Below are positions 26,105-34,401 of a stretch of 64,000 nt of DNA, one piece after another. This stretch comes from Cohnella abietis. GTDB taxonomy: Bacteria > Bacillota > Bacilli > Paenibacillales > Paenibacillaceae. How positions within the stretch are numbered: position 1 is the stretch's first letter; each line of letters opens with the position of its first letter. Both the position numbers and the translations under genes were made by a program. The notes below the pieces were generated by a model that ran no database searches, was not told where the DNA came from, and saw only the letters and a list, made by a program, of their open reading frames with translations. The DNA is taken from NCBI RefSeq assembly GCF_004295585.1, contig NZ_AP019400.1:5735501-5799500 (forward strand). Reading direction: 5' to 3'.

Positions 26105-26136
26105 TACAAAAAACCCAGAGAATACTACTCTAGGTT
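26105..26136 (-). terminator. Riboswitch-controlled terminator before pbuG
   Basis: On the minus strand AACCTAGAG (26136-26128) pairs with CTCTGGGTT (26120-26112, one mismatch), followed directly by TTTTTT. It is located between the aptamer and the pbuG start. Confidence 0.88.
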
Positions 26137-26193
26137 CCGCACAACCAGGAAAATCATACTGAAGGAGAATTGCGTACCCCTTAGCATGCTTCC

Positions 26194-26265
26194 CTTTCCG
26201 TAGATAGATCATTTGCGGTGACCTCGTAGAGACTCCCGAGCCAATTCTCGGGATTATACGAAAAG
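26194..26265 (-). promoter_or_regulatory. Guanine-class purine riboswitch of pbuG
   Basis: On the minus strand CTTTTCGTA (26265-26257) pairs with TACGGAAAG (26202-26194) as P1. Inside are TATAATCCCGAGAATTGGCT (P2 region), CGGGAGTCTCTACG (J2/3) and the P3 hairpin AGGTCACCGCAAATGATCT. J3/1 reads ATCTACG where GACTACG is usual: the ligand-pairing C is kept but the preceding A is a T. Confidence 0.88.
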
Positions 26266-26290
26266 ATATTCAGTTGTTTGTCCAATCCAT

Positions 26291-26370
26291 ATTCTAGGTC
26301 GTAAGACCTTATCTGTCAACGATTATTTACGAATATTCGACCCTATTTGTTGAAAGTATCGTTCGGGTTT
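26291..26370 (-). promoter_or_regulatory. pbuG promoter with two PurR boxes
   Basis: Minus-strand promoter TTGACA (26319-26314), 17-base spacer, TAGAAT (26296-26291). Upstream lie two divergent PurBox-like sites, ATTTACGAATATT on plus at 26325-26337 and AAACCCGAACGAT on minus at 26370-26358, each 11 of 13 to consensus. Geometry relative to the -35 mirrors that at purE. Confidence 0.72.
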
Positions 26371-26494
26371 AACAAACTTCCTTGCGAAGATATTGTCCCA
26401 TTTCCATTGAAAGCGAAAACAAAGCATATGTTGACGTGCATCTCATTCTAAATTGTACGCCGGGGTGGCACTAGTCATACCTAAGCTCGCACAT

Positions 26495-26900
26495 TAGGCG
26501 ACCGCACCACAATAACGCACTCACGGCTACTAAGATCCGCAAATTTAGGCACCCGCAACTCAATAACGCACTCAGGGCTACTAAGGACCGCGGTTTCTCG
26601 CGCTTTCCCCGAAATAACGCACTCAGGGCTACTAAGCTTCGCAAATTTAGGCGCCCGCAACTCAATAACGCACTCAGGGCTACTAAGGACTGCGGTTTCT
26701 CGCGCTTCCACCGAAATAACGCACTGACGGCTACTAAGATTTGCAAATTCAGGCACCCCCACCACAATAACGCACTGACGGCTACTAAGATTCGCAAATT
26801 CAGGCACCCCCACCACAATAACGCACTGACGGCTACTAAGATTCGCAAATTCAGGCACATGCACTACAATAACGCACTCACGGCTACTAACTTCGACAAA
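26495..26900. repeat. 51-bp tandem repeat array (array C)
   Basis: Eight copies; CTACTAA recurs at 26527 and every 51 bases to 26884. The unit contains AATAACGCACTCAGGGCTAC or AATAACGCACTGACGGCTAC and alternates two kinds of spacer half, GCAAATTTAGGC-like and GCGGTTTCTCGCGC-like. Its reverse complement carries the same core as array D. Open frames on both strands arise from the period; no ribosome site was found. Confidence 0.93.
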
Positions 26901-26985
26901 TACAGGATTCGCAAAATATGATTGTAAAAATGATTGGGAATGGCTTTTGGGCTTTTTTTCCTTAAATTGATAAAAAAAAGAGTGC

Positions 26986-27160
26986 ATGTATCTCCTGTAG
27001 GAGCGACAGCGTTTGTCTTTGAGATCGTGAAATCTCCTTGTTATGTTTTACCATTTCAGATTTCACGATCTCAACCCGTGGTCCCCGTAAAGTACTCGGA
27101 AATGTTACTACAAAGCTTATCTTCACTTTACGGGGTGGAGCAACCGGAAGGAGATACATC
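26986..27160. repeat. Nested palindrome (three-stem structure)
   Basis: Outer arms ATGTATCTCCT (26986-26996) and AGGAGATACAT (27150-27160) enclose two hairpins: TTGAGATCGTGAAATCT (27019-27035) with its complement at 27058-27074, and CCCCGTAAAGT (27083-27093) with 27126-27136. All three stems are perfect. No gene or known RNA recognised. Confidence 0.8.
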
Positions 27161-27182
27161 CCCGTATAACCACAATCGATAT

Positions 27183-27224
27183 AAAAAAAGAAGCTGCCCA
27201 TAAGTTCATCACTTATGGGACAGC
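27183..27224 (-). terminator. guaA terminator
   Basis: GCTGTCCCATAAGT pairs with ACTTATGGGCAGC (27193-27224, one bulge), followed on the minus strand by TTCTTTTTTT. Confidence 0.92.
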
Positions 27225-27254
27225 CCCTGGCTCTATACTACTTACTCTTATTTT

Positions 27255-28796
27255 CTATTCCCACTCAATAGTAGCAGGAGGCTTAGACGTAATATCGTAC
27301 ACGATGCGGTTAACGTTCTGTACTTCATTGACGATACGGACGGAGATTTTCTCCAATACATCGAACGGAATTCGTGCCCAATCCGCAGTCATTCCATCGA
27401 TGGAGGTAACAGCACGAATACCCACAGTATGGGAGTAAGTACGTCCATCACCCATAACGCCTACGCTCTTCATGTTAGGGAGAGCGGTGAAATATTGCCA
27501 GATCTCACGATCTAGGCCAGCTTTAGCAATCTCATCGCGCAGAATCGCATCGGACTCACGAACGATTGTAAGCTTCTCTTCCGTCACTTCGCCTAATACG
27601 CGAATCGCAAGGCCAGGGCCTGGGAACGGCTGACGCATAACGATCGCTTCTGGTAAGCCGCATTCCGCGCCAACCTTACGAACCTCGTCCTTAAACAAAG
27701 TTTTGAGCGGTTCAATCAGCTTAAACTTCATATCCTCCGGCAAGCCGCCCACATTGTGGTGGGATTTAATCGTTTGTGCCGTTGCAGTGCCGCTCTCGAC
27801 GATATCGGTATACAGCGTACCTTGGGCAAGGAAAGTAAAGTCATCGAATTTCGCTGACTCCTCCTCGAACACCCGAATGAACTCGGTACCAATGATTTTG
27901 CGCTTTTGCTCCGGATCATCTACACCCTTCAGATTACCCAAGAAACGCTCGCTTGCATCTATTTTGACAACATTCATATCAAATTTGCCAACGAAGGTTT
28001 CCATTACACTTTCCGCTTCGTCTTTGCGCAGCAAGCCATGGTCAATGAACATACATGTCAATTGATCACCGATAGCTTTATGAATCAGAATCGCAACAAC
28101 GGACGAATCTACTCCGCCGGACAAGGCGCAAAGCACCTTCTTGTCGCCAACCTCATTGCGGATCTCTTGAACCATATCATCAATAAAGGACCCCATCGTC
28201 CAATCGCCTTTGCAGTTACATATGCTGAATAAGAAATTACGAATAATCTCATTACCATGCACAGAGTGGCGAACTTCTGGATGGAACTGTACAGCGTAAA
28301 ATTTCCGTTCTGGATCGCTCATTGCAGCAACAGGCGCATGCTCCGTGCTTGCATCAACGCGGAAGCCAGTAGGCAGCTCAGTTACATGATCGCCATGGCT
28401 CATCCAAACTGTTTGACGAGTCTCTAAGCCTTTTACTAGGTCAGAGCCTTCGTTGAAATCTACGTCTGATTTGCCATACTCACGCTTGTGCGCAGGCTCA
28501 ACTTTACCGCCTTGCTGGTGCGTGATCAACTGCATGCCGTAACAAATTCCGAAGATAGGAATTCCTAATTCATAAATAGCCGGGTCGATCGTAGGAGCTC
28601 CCTCTGCATAAACGCTGGCAGGTCCTCCTGAAAAAACAATCCCTTTAGGTGCAATCTCACGGAGCTTGTCCGCCGTTGTGTTAAAAGGAAGAAGCTCACT
28701 GTACACGCCCAAATCCCGAATACGACGGGCAATTAACTGGTTATACTGTCCACCGAAATCCAGTACAACGATCATTTCATGCTGGTTAGTAGTCAC
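27255..28796 (-). CDS. guaA: GMP synthase (glutamine-hydrolysing)
   Basis: A 513-residue enzyme. An N-terminal class I amidotransferase domain starts EMIVVLDFGGQYNQLIARRI, with catalytic Cys in IFGICYGMQLI and His/Glu in FHPEVRHS; the PP-loop ATP site is VLCALSGGVDSSVVAILIHK; the C-terminal dimer domain ends in YDITSKPPATIEWE. It aminates XMP to GMP. The start is GTG at 28796, with TAGGAGG unusually far (about 13 bases) upstream; a later in-frame ATG at 28775 has no better site. Confidence 0.97.
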   Translation of the reverse strand: MTTNQHEMIVVLDFGGQYNQLIARRIRDLGVYSELLPFNTTADKLREIAPKGIVFSGGPASVYAEGAPTIDPAIYELGIPIFGICYGMQLITHQQGGKVEPAHKREYGKSDVDFNEGSDLVKGLETRQTVWMSHGDHVTELPTGFRVDASTEHAPVAAMSDPERKFYAVQFHPEVRHSVHGNEIIRNFLFSICNCKGDWTMGSFIDDMVQEIRNEVGDKKVLCALSGGVDSSVVAILIHKAIGDQLTCMFIDHGLLRKDEAESVMETFVGKFDMNVVKIDASERFLGNLKGVDDPEQKRKIIGTEFIRVFEEESAKFDDFTFLAQGTLYTDIVESGTATAQTIKSHHNVGGLPEDMKFKLIEPLKTLFKDEVRKVGAECGLPEAIVMRQPFPGPGLAIRVLGEVTEEKLTIVRESDAILRDEIAKAGLDREIWQYFTALPNMKSVGVMGDGRTYSHTVGIRAVTSIDGMTADWARIPFDVLEKISVRIVNEVQNVNRIVYDITSKPPATIEWE

Positions 28797-28881
28797 TGGG
28801 TAAACCTAGCCTCCTAAGCGTAAACCTCAAATCGCCGTTACTGACGGTAATATCCGTTCCGCGGGTTAAATCATTGAAGTT

Positions 28882-28911
28882 ATTATAGCTTTGCGGCTTC
28901 GGCAGCGTCAA
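28882..28911 (-). promoter_or_regulatory. Sigma-A promoter of guaA
   Basis: Minus strand TTGACG (28911-28906), 18-base spacer, TATAAT (28887-28882). No aptamer or PurR box was seen in the short leader between it and guaA. Confidence 0.7.
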
Positions 28912-28979
28912 GGCGGGAGACAGCTAGGAGGCACCCAAGAGACAGCTAAGACACTCAATTGTTGAACTTTATAGCCTCA

Positions 28980-30194
28980 TTACTGCACAACATTTAATTT
29001 ACGATCCGTTGGGAGGAAGACGGCTAGAAGCCCAATCAACGGTAAGAACGCGCAAAGCTTAATGACGAATACAATACTTGTCGCATCCGCCAGCGTTCCT
29101 AATACGACGGAGCCTATCCCACCTAGACCGAAAGCAAGCCCGAAAAATAATCCCGATACTGTTCCTACTTTACCAGGTAGCAATTCTTGGGCATAAACAA
29201 CGATTACCGAAAATCCAGAGAGTAAAATAAATCCAATAAAAATACATAGAACGACTGACCAGAACAGGCTGGCATAAGGAAGCATTAACGAGAATGGCGC
29301 GGTGCCTAGAATGGAGAACCAAATCATATTCCGTCTGCCAAACCGATCTGCTAAAGGTCCTCCCATGAACGTACCTAATGCTCCAGCAGCAAGCAAGGCA
29401 AAAATATAGATTTGCGCACGCTCCGTTGTAATGCCGTGGTGTTCAATGAGATAAAAGGAGTAAAATCCAGTCATACTTGCCACATAAACGAATTTTGAAA
29501 ACAGTAGCATAATAAGAACGGTCATGGCGTACACGATTGCCTTTTTCGATAAAAGCTGTTTTTTCTCCACAACTTTTTTCTTCATCGCAGCCTGACGACT
29601 TATATAGCTTTTGTACCATTTGGCTACAAAAATCTGTACAACGAAGGCCGCTCCCGCCGCTATCGTAAACCATATAATGCCGTATTGGCCATAAGGAACG
29701 AATATGAGCGCAGTGAATATAGGTGCCAATGCTTGACCGATGTTACCGCCCGTTTGGAAAATAGATTGTGCTAGTCCTCTTCTCGCTCCCGCAGCCATGT
29801 AGGCAACACGTGACGCCTCTGGATGGAGCACTGCAGAACCGAGGCCTATTAAGACAACGGATAAGATAACTAACGAATAGGAGTTAGCATATGCCAATAC
29901 GACCATTCCCAGCATGGAGAAAACAACGCCAGCTGGAAGCAAGTAAGGCTTAGGCTTTGAATCGGTATACCAGCCTATCAATGGTTGTAGCAAGGAGGCC
30001 GTTACATTTAGAGTGAAGGCAATCCAGCCGATTTGTGCAAAGGTAAGTGCCATAGATTCTTGTAATATCGGAAAAATTGCGGGTATTACGGATTGAATCG
30101 AATCATTAAGTAAATGGACGATACTGATGGAAAACAAAATAGAATAAGCCGTTCTCATCTGTAAGCTGGCAGTTGAATCCTGTTGATTACTCAT
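28980..30194 (-). CDS. MFS transporter, fosmidomycin-resistance (Fsr) type
   Basis: About 404 residues and 12 membrane segments. The N-terminus SIVHLLNDSIQSVIPAIFPI and SALLQP-like TASLLQPLIGWYTDSKPKPY, plus LGSAVLHPEASRVAYMAAG, are characteristic of the Fsr group of MFS exporters. Members export fosmidomycin or other small molecules; the true substrate is unknown. The ATG at 30194 is chosen for AAAGGA 8 bases upstream. It follows the GntR regulator by 74 bases on the same strand, so that regulator may control it. Confidence 0.88.
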   Translation of the reverse strand: MSNQQDSTASLQMRTAYSILFSISIVHLLNDSIQSVIPAIFPILQESMALTFAQIGWIAFTLNVTASLLQPLIGWYTDSKPKPYLLPAGVVFSMLGMVVLAYANSYSLVILSVVLIGLGSAVLHPEASRVAYMAAGARRGLAQSIFQTGGNIGQALAPIFTALIFVPYGQYGIIWFTIAAGAAFVVQIFVAKWYKSYISRQAAMKKKVVEKKQLLSKKAIVYAMTVLIMLLFSKFVYVASMTGFYSFYLIEHHGITTERAQIYIFALLAAGALGTFMGGPLADRFGRRNMIWFSILGTAPFSLMLPYASLFWSVVLCIFIGFILLSGFSVIVVYAQELLPGKVGTVSGLFFGLAFGLGGIGSVVLGTLADATSIVFVIKLCAFLPLIGLLAVFLPTDRKLNVVQ

Positions 30195-30268
30195 ACTGAA
30201 CATCCTTTCATCTTATCATCAGACGTTTGTGGACATAAGCAGCCCAATAGCTGCTATAAGCTAATCGC

Positions 30269-30997
30269 TTATTCTTTGTCCGTGTTCATTTCGTTCAACT
30301 CTTTAACTGTTTCATCCAAATTCAGCAACGTCCAATTTTCTGCAGCTGCTACATCCTTCGCTTTAATAGCTTCATACATCAGTTCGTGGATATGCGTGTT
30401 GGGATCATGTGTTGCCTTAACCATAGCTAGCTTTAATAGCGACTCACGAAGAACAGCTGAGAACGTCCGATAGAGATCGACGACGACATTGTTCTTGCTC
30501 GCTACAGCAATGGAAAGATGGAATTCGATGTCTGCATTTAGATATCCACTCGTGTCTCCCTTGCTCAAAGCCTCATTACGCTGATCGAGATGCTGGCGCA
30601 TTTGCTCAAGATCCTGATCGTCCCGTCGCTGTGCGGCTAGCCTCGAGATTTCCAGCTCAAGCATTTTCCTTACTTCGTATACCTCAACGATTTCTGCCCT
30701 TCTTAATCTATTCTCAAGCGGCTCTTGAATGACAGAGTTCGCGGATAGGAAGGTTCCAAAGCCTTGCTTCTTTTCCAAGAGGCCCGCATGTACAAGTACC
30801 CGCACAGCTTCACGAATGGTGGATCGGCCCACTCCGAATTGCTGCATAAGCTCAGGCTCTGTTGGGATTTTGTCACCGTTCTGCAATTCACCGCTTGAGA
30901 TGGTCTTCTGAAGTTGAACAACGACGTCATCCACCAGCTTTGTACGATTAAGCGCTTGGAACGTAACCTTGGAATTAGAGTGATTATTCAAATTCAT
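30269..30997 (-). CDS. GntR family regulator, FadR (FCD) subfamily
   Basis: About 242 residues. The N-terminal winged helix contains IPTEPELMQQFGVGRSTIRE and AVRVLVHAGLLEKKQGFGTF; the helical C-terminal part (EVRKMLELEISRLAAQRRDD, DIEFHLSIAVASKNNV, HIHELMYEAIKAKD) is an FCD domain with the Asp/His residues that usually bind a metal and an organic acid. The ATG at 30997 follows AGGAGATG. It probably regulates the downstream MFS gene, itself, or both. Confidence 0.92.
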   Translation of the reverse strand: MNLNNHSNSKVTFQALNRTKLVDDVVVQLQKTISSGELQNGDKIPTEPELMQQFGVGRSTIREAVRVLVHAGLLEKKQGFGTFLSANSVIQEPLENRLRRAEIVEVYEVRKMLELEISRLAAQRRDDQDLEQMRQHLDQRNEALSKGDTSGYLNADIEFHLSIAVASKNNVVVDLYRTFSAVLRESLLKLAMVKATHDPNTHIHELMYEAIKAKDVAAAENWTLLNLDETVKELNEMNTDKE

Positions 30998-31111
30998 CAG
31001 ATCATCTCCTGTTTGAATATAATAGCACAACATCCTACGCTCGAAAAGCACAAAAAATATCCTACGCTTTCAATTGAAAGCATAGGAAGGTTCGTAACGA
31101 CGCGCACGTTA

Positions 31112-31582
31112 TTACGAACTTGCAAGAAGGGCTTGCTTTACGTTATCGATATGACCTTTGACTTTAATATTACGCCATTCTTGAACCAGAACACCTGATT
31201 CATCAATGAGAAAGGTCGAGCGCACGATGCCCATATAGGTTTTACCGTACAGCTTCTTCTCCTGCCACACCCCATATAAATCGCACACCTGGTGCTCCGT
31301 ATCTGCGAGTAGTAGAAAAGGTAGCTCGTACTTTTGAATAAATTTGTAGTGGGATTTAAGATCGTTCGTGCTAATACCTAGTATGATTGCATTCGCATCT
31401 CCGAAGGCTACACTCGCATCGCGGAAATCACAGGATTGCTGCGTACAAGCGGGAGTCATATCCTTCGGATAAAAATAAATGATGACCTTGCGACCGCGAT
31501 ACTCACTTAATCGGACCGTTTCCCCGTTCGTAGCAGGAAGCTCAAAATCTGGGACTGGATGCCCCACTTGTAATTGCGCCAT
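31112..31582 (-). CDS. bcp: Peroxiredoxin, Bcp/PrxQ type
   Basis: A 156-residue thiol peroxidase beginning MAQLQVGHPVPDFELPATNG. The peroxidatic Cys is C46 and a resolving Cys C51 in MTPACTQQSCDFRD, the five-residue spacing of PrxQ/Bcp proteins. It reduces hydroperoxides with thioredoxin. The TPAC version of the usual TPGC loop is a mild variation. AAGGAG precedes the ATG. In B. subtilis a related gene lies beside gsaB; here gsaB is 4 kb away. Confidence 0.92.
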   Translation of the reverse strand: MAQLQVGHPVPDFELPATNGETVRLSEYRGRKVIIYFYPKDMTPACTQQSCDFRDASVAFGDANAIILGISTNDLKSHYKFIQKYELPFLLLADTEHQVCDLYGVWQEKKLYGKTYMGIVRSTFLIDESGVLVQEWRNIKVKGHIDNVKQALLASS

Positions 31583-31609
31583 ATAAAAGGCTCCTTCTTC
31601 TACGAATAT

Positions 31610-32407
31610 TTAACTGCCCGCTCCGCGATAACGACGCACGCCATAGTTCCAAAACCAAAGGCCCAAAGACATAACAATTACACCGACAACTGGGGTCAGC
31701 CACGCCATCCACCAATCATCTAACCGTCCTAGGAAGAACGAAGCTGGATATACGCCCACGAATGCAAAAGGGAGCAACCATGTCAGCAGAAACCGGATGG
31801 CCTTATTGTAAATTTCGACCGGGTATCTGCCGTAATTCTGGATGTTATAGATCAATGGACCAATGCCCGTTGGCGCGTCCGAAAAGAAGGATATCGCCGA
31901 AAGAGCCGTATAAATCCCCATATAAATAAAGCATGAGCCGAGCACCATAATAATTAGAACAAACGGATCATATATATGGAATGGAAGTCCAAGCGTCGCC
32001 CATGAAGTAATCATGATAACAAGTCCGACGATAGAACCGACAATAGCGGGTGGATCCATATTTTCGAGCATAACCTGTGACAGAGAATGAGCCGGACGCG
32101 TTAGAATACGGTCCATCTCTCCTTTAACAATATAACGCTCGCTGAAGTTCCACACATTAAAGAAAGTGGAGAATAGCCCTGAAGCAATCATGAAGTAGCC
32201 ATATACGAACACAACCTCCGCTTCGCTCCAGTCCCCTAACGATGGTGTGTGTTGGAACACAATAAAGATAAACACAAGATTCATGCCGTTAAACATCAAA
32301 TCGGATAGAACCTCAATGAGGAAGTCCCCCCGATAGGTGAGCTTTGTTTTCATATAATTGGCAAAATAATCTCGGTATAAGCTCAATAGAAACGACAGTC
32401 TTTTCAT
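31610..32407 (-). CDS. ABC-2 family exporter permease (DUF990-like), second subunit
   Basis: A 265-residue protein with about six membrane segments, beginning MKRLSFLLSLYRDYFANYMK. The pattern of TRPAHSLSQVMLENMDPPAI and NYGRYPVEIYNKAIRFLLTW is typical of the ABC-2 (PF06182-like) permeases that come in pairs with one ATPase. The ATG at 32407 follows GGGAGG. It begins 5 bases after the first permease stop. Substrate unknown. Confidence 0.85.
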   Translation of the reverse strand: MKRLSFLLSLYRDYFANYMKTKLTYRGDFLIEVLSDLMFNGMNLVFIFIVFQHTPSLGDWSEAEVVFVYGYFMIASGLFSTFFNVWNFSERYIVKGEMDRILTRPAHSLSQVMLENMDPPAIVGSIVGLVIMITSWATLGLPFHIYDPFVLIIMVLGSCFIYMGIYTALSAISFFSDAPTGIGPLIYNIQNYGRYPVEIYNKAIRFLLTWLLPFAFVGVYPASFFLGRLDDWWMAWLTPVVGVIVMSLGLWFWNYGVRRYRGAGS

Positions 32408-32411
32408 TCGA

Positions 32412-33206
32412 TCAACCTCCCTGCACGAACAACCGCCGTCGCGCCACACGCCATAACAGCATGATGGGTACGATGAGTACGGCTGTCCAAATCACCTGAA
32501 CTAGCAAAGCATTCCATACGGCATCACCCTGAATCCGCCCTGTGAAAACAGAGCCAGGCAAATACGTAATCGCTTGGAAGGGAAGCCAGTTCATAATTGA
32601 AATAGCCCATCCCGGGAAAAAGGCCATAGGGACGATAACTCCAGACAGTAAGTCGACCATGATTCTTTTCATGGACATAATGCCTTGGTTGTTCTCAAAG
32701 AAGAATGCGCCTAGTCCCGTTAAAATATTGATCTGCGAGTTGATGAGAAAGCTGAACCAAATCATCACGAAAAACACAATCCACTGCACAGGGTCTGTTG
32801 GCAATGTGATTGGAAAAATAAACGAAACAATAACCATTCCCGGAACCATGAACAATAGTAACCTGAACAAGCCTTCTCCGAAGCCCTGCATCATTTTCAC
32901 GAGTAAATATGAATAGGGTCGTATAATCTGGATGGCCACGCTACCGTCCACGATTTCATTCGATATTTCTCGGTCCAGATTATTGTAATAAAACGCCCTA
33001 GCCATCCAAGATACAGCTACATAAGTAGACATCTGGATAACCGTAAAGCCTTGCAGCGTCTCAGCACTTCCGTAAATGGCTTTCCATAGAAAATAATAAG
33101 CCCCAATATTAATCGCATATATAATGATCCCGCTATAATAATTCACACGATAAGCAAGCATCATCAGAAACCGGATGCGAACGAAATCCAAATAGGCACT
33201 GGTCAT
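32412..33206 (-). CDS. ABC-2 family exporter permease, first subunit
   Basis: A 264-residue membrane protein starting MTSAYLDFVRIRFLMMLAYR, with IEIVDGSVAIQIIRPYSYLL-like region (ISNEIVDGSVAIQIIRPYSY) and about six hydrophobic segments, matching the partner permease in layout. Its ATG overlaps the ATPase stop as ATGA, so the two are coupled. Together they likely form a heterodimeric exporter with the ATPase. Confidence 0.85.
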   Translation of the reverse strand: MTSAYLDFVRIRFLMMLAYRVNYYSGIIIYAINIGAYYFLWKAIYGSAETLQGFTVIQMSTYVAVSWMARAFYYNNLDREISNEIVDGSVAIQIIRPYSYLLVKMMQGFGEGLFRLLLFMVPGMVIVSFIFPITLPTDPVQWIVFFVMIWFSFLINSQINILTGLGAFFFENNQGIMSMKRIMVDLLSGVIVPMAFFPGWAISIMNWLPFQAITYLPGSVFTGRIQGDAVWNALLVQVIWTAVLIVPIMLLWRVARRRLFVQGG

Positions 33207-34282
33207 AGCTTCCCAGCCCCTGCTTTGTCCGATTCAATGCCACCAGCATCCTCCGAGGACAGAGCTGACAAGTCCCGTGGCGCATCGGCACTGCCTGATT
33301 GATAAATTTCCCGAACGATTTCATCCGTATTTGTCTCAAAAATTTTGATATCGCTAATTTCTCTTAAACCGACAACACGGGAAAGCACCTCAGAAACATT
33401 CATCTCACGTGGAATCCAAACCTTGGCAGTCACATCGTTCTCAATAGACCACCGAACGTCCAAACCACCGGTCAGAAGAGAAATCTCTCTTAATGTTACC
33501 GGTTCGGTAAATTGGAACTGCACCTCACGCCCTTTGCCCCAACGCGATTTAAGCTCCTCTAGTCCGCCATCATAGATAATACGGCCATCATCGAGCATAA
33601 TAACGCGAGAGCAAAGCGCCTCAATATCCTGCAAATCATGCGTCGTTAACAGGATAGTGGTTCCTTGCTCCCGATTTAATCGTTTGAGAAATTCGCGGAT
33701 TTCCATTTTAACAACGATATCAAGTCCAATAGTCGGCTCGTCCAAGAACAAGATCGACGGATTATGAAGAAGCGCCGCAACAAGCTCGCAACGCATCCGT
33801 TGTCCAAGACTCAGCTTGCGGACAGGTCGATTAAGTAGCTCCTGTAGCTGCAATGTCTCAACCAATTCATCTAATCGGCGGCGGAAATCAACCTCTCCCA
33901 CCCGATACACTTTGCGAAGCAGACGAAACGACTCAATAACACCGATATCCCACCAAAGCTGACTCCGTTGCCCGAACACAACACCGATTTCCTGCACGAA
34001 TTTCTCGCGATCCTTATGAGGAATATATCCATTAACAACAAGCTTGCCCGAGGTGGGCACCAGAATGCCAGTTAGCATCTTAATTGTTGTTGATTTACCG
34101 GCACCATTTTCTCCAATATAGCCACATATTTCACCTTGAGGGATTTGAAAGCTGATATCCTTAACCGCCGTGACCTCAGTATGCTCACGCTTAAATAGAT
34201 CCTTAAAAGCTCCCTTGAGACCTTCGCGGTTTTTCTGAACCCTGAATTGCTTGCGCAATTGTTGTACATCTATTGCTAACAT
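33203..34282 (-). CDS. ABC transporter ATP-binding protein
   Basis: About 359 residues. Walker A is GYIGENGAGKSTTIK, the signature KLSLGQRMRCELVAALLHNP and Walker B ILFLDEPTIGLD, with switch His in TTHDL. The C-terminal extension of about 100 residues is seen in ABC-2 exporter ATPases of the polysaccharide/antibiotic type. The ATG at 34282 has GGGAGG upstream. It heads a three-gene operon divergent from the LCP gene. Confidence 0.93.
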   Translation of the reverse strand: MLAIDVQQLRKQFRVQKNREGLKGAFKDLFKREHTEVTAVKDISFQIPQGEICGYIGENGAGKSTTIKMLTGILVPTSGKLVVNGYIPHKDREKFVQEIGVVFGQRSQLWWDIGVIESFRLLRKVYRVGEVDFRRRLDELVETLQLQELLNRPVRKLSLGQRMRCELVAALLHNPSILFLDEPTIGLDIVVKMEIREFLKRLNREQGTTILLTTHDLQDIEALCSRVIMLDDGRIIYDGGLEELKSRWGKGREVQFQFTEPVTLREISLLTGGLDVRWSIENDVTAKVWIPREMNVSEVLSRVVGLREISDIKIFETNTDEIVREIYQSGSADAPRDLSALSSEDAGGIESDKAGAGKL

Positions 34283-34337
34283 ACGTACCTCCCAATTCAA
34301 ATCCATTGACTTTCATTTAACCTGTTTAAGCAATAAC

Positions 34338-34367
34338 TTGCTTATTCCCTTGCCGAAACTTTATAAT
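34338..34367 (+). promoter_or_regulatory. Promoter of the LCP gene
   Basis: TTGCTT (34338-34343), 18-base spacer and a perfect TATAAT (34362-34367), about 35 bases before the LCP ATG. Confidence 0.65.
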
Positions 34368-34401
34368 TTTATCATACAGTACCCCGAGAGGACATCTATT
34401 C

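Noticed and set aside
26048..26212. N-terminal extension of the purine permease from the ATG at 26212
   Set aside because: That ATG lies within the riboswitch aptamer and the extension crosses its terminator; the family N-terminus begins at 26047.
26471..26987. Open frames in array C
   Set aside because: Same reason as the other arrays: period of 51 and no initiation signal.
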